DNA of 64,000 nucleotides from Streptomyces gardneri (GTDB lineage Bacteria; Actinomycetota; Actinomycetes; Streptomycetales; Streptomycetaceae), in the NCBI RefSeq assembly GCF_006539185.1, contig NZ_BJMN01000029.1:62001-126000 (forward strand). The letters are read 5' to 3'. A program made the translations under genes and the position numbers. This document shows, piece by piece, positions 51,820 to 59,619 of the stretch (the stretch's first letter is position 1; the number at the start of each line of letters is the position of its first letter). Under the pieces are notes generated by a model. That model did not search any database and was not told the DNA's origin. It saw only the letters and a list, made by a program, of their open reading frames with translations.

Positions 51820-54800
51820 TCAGCTTCCGTGGGCCGCCTCGCGCACGGCGGTGTCGTGCGCGAGGCTCCCGCCGTGGGCGAAGGCCGTGGCGAAGGCCTC
51901 CTCGCCGAGGGCGGCGCGGGCCGCCGCCTCCGTCCGGTCGACGTCGACGCGCTCCGCCGGGGGCAGCGGCGCGCCCGTCGAGGCGCGCAGCGCGGCCGCC
52001 GCTCCGAGCAGGAGCGCGGCGCCGCGGGCCCGGCCTGCCGGGGCGTGCGCGGAGGCCAGGCCCTCCAGGGCGAGCGCCACCGCCCTCGGGTCGCCCGAGG
52101 TCAGAGCGGTGCCGTACCCCTCCTCCTGGAGCTTCAGGGCCTGCGCCAGGTCGCCGCGCGCGAGCGCCGAGAAGCCGAGCTCGGCCAGGATCAGCGCGTT
52201 GGCGGAGTCGAGGCCGACCGAGCGGTGCCAGTCGAGGACCTGCCGCATGTGGCGCTCGGCCTCCTCGTGGAGGCCCTCGCGCCGGGCGCCCAGGCCCAGC
52301 CCGAGGACGGCGTTGATCTCGCCGGCGCGGAAGCCGACCTCGGCGGCCCGGTCCCTGGCGGCCTCGTGATAGGTCCGGCACTCGGCGAGATCCCCCCGGA
52401 GCAGGGCCGTACGGCCGAGTCCGGCGAGCAGGTCGGGCACCTCGGTCGTCAGGCCGAAGCTCTCGGCCGCCGCCAGGCCGGCCCTCTTGAGACGGTCGGC
52501 GCGCTCGTACGCGCCGTGGATCTCGGCGGCGGTCGCGAGCGGGTACACGGTCCACAGCCGGGAGCACGCGTCGCCGAGCTCGGCGAACAGCGCGTCCGAA
52601 CGGGCCGCGTCGGCCTCCGCGCCCGTCACGTCACCCCTGAGCAGGAGCTGTACGGAGCGGTCCGCGAGCGCGGCCGCCTCGCCCCAGCGGTCGCCGTGGG
52701 CCCGGAATCCGTCGAGGGCGCTGCCGGTCAGCTCACCGCCCTCGACCTGACTGCCGGTACCGCAGAGCGCATGGGCGAGGAACCAGCGGGCCCAGGGACG
52801 GCCGGCGGCGCTTTCGTAGGTGGGGGTGGGGGTGGGGGCGGTCGAGGACGGGCGGGTCGCGTCCGTCGCATCGGTCGGGCCGACCGTGCCGGTCAGGGCC
52901 GTGTCGGTCACGGCCGCGCCGGTCACGGCCGCGTCGGTCACGGCCGCGTCGGTCACGGCCGCGTCGTAGGCCGCCAGGGCGTCCGTGATCCGGTGGCGCC
53001 GGTCCGTCCCGTCGCCGCCCATGACCGCGAGTCCCGTGCGCCAGACCCCCACGCGGGCCCGCAGGGCGGCGAGCCCGGGTGCTTCGGCCTCGCCGCCGGC
53101 CGGGTGTGCCCGCAGCGCCGCCGTCGCCGAGCGGAGCGCCTCGCCGAGCCGCCCGCGCATGATCCAGTACCAGGCGAGCGCGTCGACGAGCCGGAGCGCC
53201 GCCCCGGCACCCGGCCCGGCGCCGCCGGTCGCGGCGAGCGCCCGGTCCAGGGCCGCCCGCAGGTTCGGGGTCTCGGCGTCGAGGTGGGCGAGGCGGCGGC
53301 GCTGGTCGGGGCCGCGCAGGGCGGGCCCGGCCTCCTCGGCGACGCGGAGGTAGTACGCGAGGTGGCGTTCCCGTACGGCCTCGGTCTCGCCCTCGTCCCG
53401 CAGCCGTTCGAGGCAGTACGCGGCCACGGACTCCAGCAGCCGGTAGCGCGGCCCTTCCGGTCCGTCGACGGCCACGACGAGCGAACGGTCCACGAGCCGC
53501 ACGAGCAGCCCGAGGACGTCGGCGACGGCCACGTCGGTGCGCTCGGTACGGGCGTCGGCAGCCGCATCTCCCGCCGCCGGGTCGCCGCCCTCCCCCGCGC
53601 AGACCCACTCGGCCGCCGCCAGGGTGCAGCCCTCCGCGTGGACGGCGAGGCGGCGCAGCACGGTCCGCTCCGGTGCGCTCAGCAGGTCCCAGCTCCAGTC
53701 GATGACCGCCCGGAGCGTCTGCTGCCGGGCGGGCGCGCCGCGCAGCCCCGCGTCGAGCAGCCGGAACCGGTCGTCGAGCCGTTCCAGGAGGCCGTGCACG
53801 CCGAGCGCGCGGACCCGGGTCGCGGCCAGCTCCAGGGCGAGCGGGATGCCGTCGAGGCGGCGGCAGATGCCCCGTACCGCCTCCCGGGCCGACGCGTCGA
53901 GGGTGATCCCCGGTGAGGAGGCGGTAGCCCGGGCCGTGAACAGCGCGACCGCGCCGTCCGCGTCGAGCGGCTCCACCGCCCACAGCGTCTCGCCCGCGAG
54001 CGCCAGCGGCTCCTGGCTCGTCGTCAGGACGACGAGTCCGGGTGCGGCGCGCAGCAGGAGTTCGGCGAGGGAGGCGGCCTCGTCGACGACGTGCTCGCAG
54101 TTGTCCAGGACGAGCAGGGCGCGCCGCCCGCGCAGGACCTCGGCGAGCCGCTCCGCCGTGGTGGGCGGCCGTTGCCCGTCGGGCCGCAGCCCCCACACCC
54201 CGTCGTCGCGCAGTTCGAGGGCGGCGGCGACGACCTCGGCGAGCTCGCCGCCCGCACCGGCGAACTCGACGAGCCACGCGCCGTCCGGGAACGCCTCCTC
54301 CACCTGCCGTGCCGCCTCGACGGCGAGGCGGGTCTTCCCGACGCCGCCGGGCCCGGTCAGGGTGACGAGCCGCCGCTCGCGCAGCAGCCCGGTCACCTCC
54401 GCCACGGCCTCGTCGCGGCCGACGATCCCGCTGAGCGGCACGGGAAGGTTGCCGCGCGCGGACCCACCGGCCGGCGAAGGTGCCGACAGAGGCGCGGGCA
54501 CGGACGCAGGCACGGACGCAGGCACAGGCACAGGCATAGGCATAGGCACAGCCACCGACGCCGGTATCGGCGCCTGCACCGGCGCCGGAAGCGACAGGTC
54601 CGCGTCCTGCCGCAGCATCGCCGTGTGGAGCGCGGCCAGTTCGGGGCTCGGGTCGAGCCCGAGCTCGTCGGCGAGGAGGGCGCGCAGCTCCTCGTATCCC
54701 GCGAGTGCCTCGCCCTGCCGGCCGGCGCGGTACAGCGCCCGCAGCTGCACGGCTCGCAGCCGTTCGCGCAGCGGGTGGCGGGCCACGAGCTCCACCAACT

Positions 54801-55341
54801 CGCCTACCAGCAGGTCGTGTTCGCCCAACAGCAGGCGCGTCTCGGCCAGCGTCTCGCGCGCGGAGAGCCGCTCCTCCTCCAGCCGGTCGGCCGCCGCCCG
54901 GGCGAACGGCTCCGCCGCGAAGTCCGCGAACGCCGGTCCCCGCCAGAGGCTGAGGGCCTCGCCGAGCAGCTCCGCCCGGGCGCGCGGCTCCGCCGCGTCC
55001 CTCGCCTGCGCGGTGAGCGCCGCGAACCGGTGGGCGTCCAGGGCCCCTTCGGGCACGGCGAGGAGGTAGCCGGGAGCCCGGGTGACGACGAGCTCGCGCC
55101 CGCCGGGCTCGGCCTCGTCCAGGGCGCGGCGCAGTTGGGAGACCTTGGCCTGGAGGGCCCGCAGCGGGCTGCCGGGCGGTTCGTCGCCCCACAGGTCGTC
55201 GACGAGCCGGTACGCCGCGACCGGCCGGCCCGCGTCCACGAGCAGGGCCGCGAGCAGGGCCCGCACCTTGAGTTCCGGCACCCGCACCGGCTGCCCGTCC
55301 TCGGTCCGTACGGACGTCTCCCCCAGCACCGCGAATCGCAT
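51820..55341 (-). CDS. SARP/AfsR-type regulator (BTAD, NB-ARC, TPR)
   Basis: A 1,173-residue regulator. The winged-helix DNA-binding domain covers about residues 1-95 (MRFAVLGETSVRTEDGQPVRVPELKVRALLAALLV). The bacterial transcriptional activator domain follows (about 98-245), then a Pro/Val/Met-rich hinge (250-295), an NB-ARC ATPase with P-loop GPGGVGKT (330-337) and LLVLDNCEHV, and a long TPR-like C-terminus (about 690-1,170). This is the AfsR layout. The ATG at 55341 has a TACGGT box 6 nt upstream (leaderless). An array of heptamers at 11-bp spacing lies just upstream, so it may regulate itself and the divergent SDR operon. The hinge and a TPR loop carry slippage-type repeats. Confidence 0.93.
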   Translation of the reverse strand: MRFAVLGETSVRTEDGQPVRVPELKVRALLAALLVDAGRPVAAYRLVDDLWGDEPPGSPLRALQAKVSQLRRALDEAEPGGRELVVTRAPGYLLAVPEGALDAHRFAALTAQARDAAEPRARAELLGEALSLWRGPAFADFAAEPFARAAADRLEEERLSARETLAETRLLLGEHDLLVGELVELVARHPLRERLRAVQLRALYRAGRQGEALAGYEELRALLADELGLDPSPELAALHTAMLRQDADLSLPAPVQAPIPASVAVPMPMPVPVPASVPASVPAPLSAPSPAGGSARGNLPVPLSGIVGRDEAVAEVTGLLRERRLVTLTGPGGVGKTRLAVEAARQVEEAFPDGAWLVEFAGAGGELAEVVAAALELRDDGVWGLRPDGQRPPTTAERLAEVLRGRRALLVLDNCEHVVDEAASLAELLLRAAPGLVVLTTSQEPLALAGETLWAVEPLDADGAVALFTARATASSPGITLDASAREAVRGICRRLDGIPLALELAATRVRALGVHGLLERLDDRFRLLDAGLRGAPARQQTLRAVIDWSWDLLSAPERTVLRRLAVHAEGCTLAAAEWVCAGEGGDPAAGDAAADARTERTDVAVADVLGLLVRLVDRSLVVAVDGPEGPRYRLLESVAAYCLERLRDEGETEAVRERHLAYYLRVAEEAGPALRGPDQRRRLAHLDAETPNLRAALDRALAATGGAGPGAGAALRLVDALAWYWIMRGRLGEALRSATAALRAHPAGGEAEAPGLAALRARVGVWRTGLAVMGGDGTDRRHRITDALAAYDAAVTDAAVTDAAVTGAAVTDTALTGTVGPTDATDATRPSSTAPTPTPTYESAAGRPWARWFLAHALCGTGSQVEGGELTGSALDGFRAHGDRWGEAAALADRSVQLLLRGDVTGAEADAARSDALFAELGDACSRLWTVYPLATAAEIHGAYERADRLKRAGLAAAESFGLTTEVPDLLAGLGRTALLRGDLAECRTYHEAARDRAAEVGFRAGEINAVLGLGLGARREGLHEEAERHMRQVLDWHRSVGLDSANALILAELGFSALARGDLAQALKLQEEGYGTALTSGDPRAVALALEGLASAHAPAGRARGAALLLGAAAALRASTGAPLPPAERVDVDRTEAAARAALGEEAFATAFAHGGSLAHDTAVREAAHGS
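52891..52965. repeat. 15-bp tandem repeat inside the SARP gene
   Basis: GGTCACGGCCGCGTC recurs at 52906, 52921, 52936 and 52951, with a degenerate copy at 52891. It codes an Ala-Val-Thr-Asp/Gly-Ala repeat in a loop between TPR-like segments. The 15-bp unit keeps the frame, so copy number can change without breaking the gene. Confidence 0.9.
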
Positions 55342-55347
55342 GCGGCC

Positions 55348-55421
55348 ACCGTAACCCGGCCCGAACCGGGCCCGAACAGAGCCCTGACCAGGCCCGAACA
55401 GGATCCGAGCCGGACCCGAAC
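55348..55421. promoter_or_regulatory. SARP-type operator: six heptamers at 11-bp spacing
   Basis: CCCGAAC or a close variant starts at 55360, 55371, 55382 (CCCTGAC), 55393, 55404 (TCCGAGC) and 55415. Four copies are perfect and the pitch is exactly 11 bp. Read on the minus strand (GTTCGGG) the array leads into the TACGGT -10 box (55353-55348) of the SARP gene. Direct heptamers at 11-bp pitch are the known hallmark of SARP/AfsR-binding sites. Confidence 0.75.
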
Positions 55422-55435
55422 ACCCTCCCGGCAGA

Positions 55436-55460
55436 GTCGTTCCCGTCAGCAGGAAACGAC
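55436..55460. promoter_or_regulatory. Inverted repeat upstream of the SDR gene
   Basis: GTCGTTCCC (55436-55444) and GGAAACGAC (55452-55460) pair at 8 of 9 positions with a 7-bp spacer. It lies just before the SDR gene, beside the heptamer array, and could be a separate operator for that operon. Confidence 0.45.
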
Positions 55461-55487
55461 GGAACAGACACACACCAGGAGCCCGCC

Positions 55488-56258
55488 ATGAGCACCGACA
55501 CCCGCACCCTCGCCGGCAAGACCGCCCTCGTCACCGGCGCGAGCCGGGGCATCGGCCGGGCGATCGCCCTCCGCCTCGCCGCCGACGGCGCCCGCGTCGC
55601 CGTCCACTACGCCGGCAACGAGACGGCGGCGAAGGAGACGGTCGCCGCGATCGAGGCGGCCGGCGGCAGCGCCTTCGCGATCCGCGCCGAACTGGGCGTC
55701 CCCGGCGACGCCGAGGCCCTCTGGAGCGCCTTCGACGCCGGGGCGGGCGAGGACGGCGGCCTCGACATCCTCGTCAACAACGCCGGGATCGCCGGCCCCG
55801 GACTGATCCACGAGGTCGAGGAGGCCGACTACGACCGGGTCTTCGCGGTCAACGCCAAGGCGCCGTTCTTCATCGTCAAGCAGGGGCTCGACCGACTGCG
55901 CGACGGCGGCCGGATCGTCAACATCTCCTCCGGGGTCACCAAGGTCGCCTTCCCGGGCATGACCTCGTACGCCGCGTCCAAGGGCGCCGTCGAGGTGCTG
56001 ACCCTGACCCTCGCCCAGACCCTCGGCTCCCGGGGCATCACGGTCAACGCCGTCTCCCCGGGCACGATCGAGACCGACATCCACCCGTGGATGGCCGACC
56101 CCGCGGCCAAGGCGCACGCCGCCGGCTTCTCCGTCTTCGACCGGGTGGGCCAGCCGGAGGACGTGGCCGACGTCGTCGGCTTCCTCGCCTCCGACGCCGC
56201 CCGCTGGGTGACGGGCCAGAACATCGACGCGAGCGGCGGCTCCGGCCTCGGTCTCTGA
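55488..56258 (+). CDS. Short-chain dehydrogenase/reductase (SDR)
   Basis: A 256-residue classical SDR. The cofactor motif is VTGASRGIGRA (TGxxxGxG), with LVNNAGIAG (NNAG) next. The catalytic Ser is in IVNISSGV and Tyr-x-x-x-Lys is SYAASKGAVE. A basic residue after the glycine motif (SRGIG) favours NADP(H). The ATG has CAGGAG 7 nt upstream. It is the first gene of a likely operon with the quinone reductase (43 bp on) and the MFS exporter. Substrate unknown. Confidence 0.94.
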   Translation: MSTDTRTLAGKTALVTGASRGIGRAIALRLAADGARVAVHYAGNETAAKETVAAIEAAGGSAFAIRAELGVPGDAEALWSAFDAGAGEDGGLDILVNNAGIAGPGLIHEVEEADYDRVFAVNAKAPFFIVKQGLDRLRDGGRIVNISSGVTKVAFPGMTSYAASKGAVEVLTLTLAQTLGSRGITVNAVSPGTIETDIHPWMADPAAKAHAAGFSVFDRVGQPEDVADVVGFLASDAARWVTGQNIDASGGSGLGL

Positions 56259-56301
56259 CCCGCCCCGCTCCCCTCCCTCCTCCACCGAAGGACCCTCCGT
56301 C

Positions 56302-56907
56302 ATGGCCCCGCACACCCTCCTCGTCCACGCCCACCCCCGCTCCGACTCGCTCACCGCCCAGGTCGCGGACCTCGCCCACGCCCGTCTGAAGGACGCGGGA
56401 GGGACCGTCGACGTGCTCGACCTGTACGCCGAGGGCTTCGACCCCGTCCTCCGGCCGGCCGACGAACCGGACTGGGAGGACCGGGAGAAGAGGTACTCCC
56501 CCGAGGTCCACGCCCACATGGACCGCATCCTGGCCGCCGACGACATCGTGATCGTCTTCCCCGTGTGGTGGATGGCGCCGCCCGCCGTCCTCAAGGGCTG
56601 GATCGACCGGGTGTGGAACTACGGCTTCGCCTACGGGCGCAGCAAGCCCCGCCTGGCCGCCAAGCGGATGCTGTGGCTGGCCCTCATGGGCCAGTCGGCC
56701 CAGGAGATCGAGGCCCTCGGCCTGTCCGCGGTCGTGGACACCCAACTGCGCCTCGGGGTCTCGGAGTACTGCGGGATCGAGGACGCGTCCGTGCGGATCG
56801 TGTACGGCACCGAGCTCTCCGGAGTCCCGAAGGACCGGCGCCCGGAGCGCGTCCGGGCCCTGCTGGCCGAGGCGGACGCGGCACTGGAAGGAGTTCTCTC
56901 GCGATGA
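56302..56907 (+). CDS. NAD(P)H:quinone oxidoreductase-like flavoprotein
   Basis: A 201-residue flavodoxin-fold enzyme of the NQO/MdaB group. It has LLVHAHPRSDSLTAQVADLA (FMN/FAD phosphate loop), DDIVIVFPVWWMAPPAVLKGWIDRVWNYGFAYG (isoalloxazine-binding segment) and ALMGQSAQE. It reduces quinones by two electrons, avoiding redox cycling. It overlaps the MFS gene by 4 bp (ATGA), which ties the two functionally. Confidence 0.93.
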   Translation: MAPHTLLVHAHPRSDSLTAQVADLAHARLKDAGGTVDVLDLYAEGFDPVLRPADEPDWEDREKRYSPEVHAHMDRILAADDIVIVFPVWWMAPPAVLKGWIDRVWNYGFAYGRSKPRLAAKRMLWLALMGQSAQEIEALGLSAVVDTQLRLGVSEYCGIEDASVRIVYGTELSGVPKDRRPERVRALLAEADAALEGVLSR

Positions 56908-58379
56908 CCACCACCCTGGACACCTCCGCGCCCGCGAAGGCCGGGGCCCGGCAGTGGCTCGGCCTCGCCGTCCTCCTGCTCCCCGTCACCCTGATGACGG
57001 CCGACCTCGGGGTGCTGTGGCTGGCCACCCCGTACCTCTCCGCCGATCTCCGGCCCAGCGGCGCCCAGTTGCTGTGGATCACCGACATCTACGGATTCCT
57101 CACCGCGGCGACGCTCGTCAGCATGGGCACGCTCGGGGACCGGCTCGGCCGGCGCAGGCTCCTGATGGCGGGTTCGGCGGGCTTCCTGCTCGCCTCGCTG
57201 CTCGCCGCGTACGCCCCGAACGCCGGGACGCTGATCGCGGCCCGCGCCCTCCTCGGGGTGGCCGGCGCGGCGGTCCTGCCGTCCACGCTCGCCCTGATCA
57301 GCCACATGTTCACGGACGCCCGGCAGCGGGCCACGGCCATCGCGATGTGGGTGACCGCCCTGTCGGTCGGCCTCGCGATCGGCCCGGTCGTCGGCGGGGT
57401 GCTGCTCGCGGCCTGGTGGTGGGGGTCGGTCTTCCTGATGGGCCTGCCGATCATGCTGATCGCGCTGGTCACGGCCCCGCTGCTGCTGCCCGAGTACCGC
57501 GATCCGAAGCCGGGTCGGCTCGACGCGGCGAGCGTGGTCCTCTTCCTGCTCGCGGTGCTGCCGCTGGTCTACGGCGTGAAGTCGCTGGCCGCGCACGGCC
57601 CGACGGCGGAGGCGGCGGCCGCCTTCGCCCTCGGCGGCGCCTTCACCGTCCTCTTCGTCCGCCGCCAGAACCGGCTCGCGACCCCGCTCCTGGACCTCCG
57701 GCTCTTCAGGAGCAGGGCCTTCACGGGAGCGCTGCTCGCCCTGCTCCTGGGGATGACCGCGCTGAACGGCGTCGAGTACCTGATCCCGCAGTACCTCCAG
57801 TCGGTCGCCGGGCTCTCCCCGCTCGACGCGGGACTGTGGCTGCTGCCGGGGGCGGCCGCCCTGATCGCCGGCTCCCAGCTGACGCCGTTCGCGGCCGCCC
57901 GCGTCCGCCCCGCGTACGTCCTGGCCGGCGGGCTCCTCGTCTCGCTCGTCGGGTACGCGGCGGTCGCCCTGGCCTCCGGGGTGACGGCAGCCGCCCTGGG
58001 CCTCGCCGTGATCATGTTCGGCGCGGCGCCGATCAGCGTCCTCGGCACGGCGCTCGCGGTCGGCGCCGCCCCGCCGGAGAAGGCGGGCGCGGCGGCGGCC
58101 ACCGGGCAGACGGCCTACGACCTGGGCCTGGCCCTGGGGATCGCGGTGACCGGCAGCGTGGCCGTGGCCGTCTACCGCACGGGTATTCCGGCGGACGCCC
58201 CGGCGGCGGCCCACGAGAGCCTGGGCGCGGCGCTCTCCCTGACCGACGAGGGCCTGATCGCCCAGGCCCGGGAGGCGTTCACCACGGCCCTGCACACGGC
58301 CTCGGGGCTGAGCGCGGCCTTCGCCCTGGTGACGGCGGTCGTGGTCCTCGCCCTCCTGCGGGGCGTCCCCCGCACGTGA
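56904..58379 (+). CDS. MFS drug exporter, DHA2 family (14 helices)
   Basis: A 491-residue transporter with about 14 helices. It has the motif A loop GDRLGRRRLLMAG, the motif C helix VTALSVGLAIGPVVGGVLL, and a long periplasmic-type loop. DHA2 members export antibiotics, dyes and quinones by proton antiport. The ATG at 56904 overlaps the stop of the quinone reductase gene. With SDR, quinone reductase and exporter in one operon, detoxification of a quinone-like compound is a sensible reading (inference). Confidence 0.93.
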   Translation: MTTTLDTSAPAKAGARQWLGLAVLLLPVTLMTADLGVLWLATPYLSADLRPSGAQLLWITDIYGFLTAATLVSMGTLGDRLGRRRLLMAGSAGFLLASLLAAYAPNAGTLIAARALLGVAGAAVLPSTLALISHMFTDARQRATAIAMWVTALSVGLAIGPVVGGVLLAAWWWGSVFLMGLPIMLIALVTAPLLLPEYRDPKPGRLDAASVVLFLLAVLPLVYGVKSLAAHGPTAEAAAAFALGGAFTVLFVRRQNRLATPLLDLRLFRSRAFTGALLALLLGMTALNGVEYLIPQYLQSVAGLSPLDAGLWLLPGAAALIAGSQLTPFAAARVRPAYVLAGGLLVSLVGYAAVALASGVTAAALGLAVIMFGAAPISVLGTALAVGAAPPEKAGAAAATGQTAYDLGLALGIAVTGSVAVAVYRTGIPADAPAAAHESLGAALSLTDEGLIAQAREAFTTALHTASGLSAAFALVTAVVVLALLRGVPRT

Positions 58380-58383
58380 GCCG

Positions 58384-58445
58384 CCTCCTTGCGTCTGAGC
58401 CTCACGTTCCGGCCCGGCCGCCACGTGAGGCTCAGACGCAGGAGG
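58384..58445. terminator. Very long bidirectional terminator overlapping the 3' end of ohrR
   Basis: A stem of 23 base pairs with a single extra T (58384-58407 with 58423-58445) and a 15-nt loop lies between the convergent MFS and MarR genes. The right arm contains the last codons and the stop of the MarR gene, so coding sequence and terminator are shared. Confidence 0.9.
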
Positions 58446-58914
58446 AGAGGGCGTCCGGGTCGACGGCGTCGAGCCGGACGGCCAGGGCGTCGAGCCGTTC
58501 CCGCAGGTCGCGGATGTCCTCCAGCGGGAGGCCGGTCGCGGCGGCGATCCGGCGCGGGACGCCGCGCGCCTTCTCCTTGAGCGCGGTCCCTTCGCCGGTC
58601 GGCCGTACGGTGACGGACCGCTCGTCCTCGGGGCTGCGGCGCCGCTCGACGTATCCGGCGGCTTCGAGCCGCTTGAGCAGCGGGGACAGGGTCCCCGAGT
58701 CGAGCCGCAGCCGCTCCCCGATCCCCTTCACGGGCAGCTCGCCGTGCTCCCAGAGCACGAGCATGACGAGGTACTGGGGATAGGTGAGCCCGAGCTCCTT
58801 GAGCGCCTCGCGGTAGACGCCGTTGAAGGCGCGGGTCGCCGCGTGCAGCGAGAAGCAGATCTGGTGGTCGAGCCGGAGGAAATCCTCGTCCGGGACCGTG
58901 TCGAGCGTCTCCAT
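58432..58914 (-). CDS. ohrR: OhrR-like MarR regulator
   Basis: A 160-residue winged-helix repressor. Cys20 in LDHQICFSLHAATRAF matches the peroxidatic cysteine of OhrR, with the tyrosines of its sensing pocket nearby (FNGVYREAL, LTYPQYLVML). The HTH/wing is LPVKGIGERLRLDSGTLSPLLKRLEAAGYVERRRSPEDERSV. A second cysteine (Cys159) is one residue from the C-terminus, an unusual place for a resolving cysteine. It is divergent from the Ohr gene with a palindrome between, so it very likely represses ohr until oxidised by organic hydroperoxides. Confidence 0.92.
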   Translation of the reverse strand: METLDTVPDEDFLRLDHQICFSLHAATRAFNGVYREALKELGLTYPQYLVMLVLWEHGELPVKGIGERLRLDSGTLSPLLKRLEAAGYVERRRSPEDERSVTVRPTGEGTALKEKARGVPRRIAAATGLPLEDIRDLRERLDALAVRLDAVDPDALSSCV

Positions 58915-58945
58915 GCCTCCAGGATACGCGAGGACAGCTCACACG

Positions 58946-58982
58946 CGATTGAGTTGTGCACAATCGAATCGTGCGCTATCAA
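58946..58982. promoter_or_regulatory. OhrR operator and ohr promoter
   Basis: The palindrome TTGTGCACAA (58954-58963) is flanked by CGATT (58946-58950) and AATCG (58967-58971), giving an extended dyad. TTGTGC can serve as -35, with TATCAA (58977-58982) 17 bp further as -10 for ohr. Repressor binding would cover the -35 element. Confidence 0.7.
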
Positions 58983-59063
58983 TAGAAGGGCACCCCAGAA
59001 GGACACCCGCAGCAAGGACACCGCAGGGGGGACACCACCCCCGAGGAGAGGAACGGAAGAACC

Positions 59064-59480
<417 letters not shown>

Positions 59481-59551
59481 TCCGGACGGTTTCGGGGGAG
59501 GGAACCTGAGGGAACCCGCGTACGGGGTGGCGACGCGTCAGGCCCGCGCCA

Positions 59552-59557
59552 TACCCT
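59552..59557 (+). promoter_or_regulatory. -10 box of the conflict-system operon
   Basis: TACCCT at 59552-59557 is the best -10 match in the 139-bp gap before the operon; transcription would start near 59564. No good -35 was seen. The leader would be about 55 nt, with a poorly placed GGGGAG (59596-59601), 18 nt before the GTG at 59620. Confidence 0.35.
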
Positions 59558-59619
59558 GAGCGGGGGACCGCGGCGCCCGAACCGCCCATGTCCGATGGGG
59601 AGTCGGGACCTTCGGACCC

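Noticed and set aside
44621..58379. A secondary-metabolite cluster (matB, SARP regulator, SDR, MFS exporters)
   Set aside because: There is no polyketide, peptide or terpene synthase, and housekeeping genes are interspersed; the genes look like separate units.
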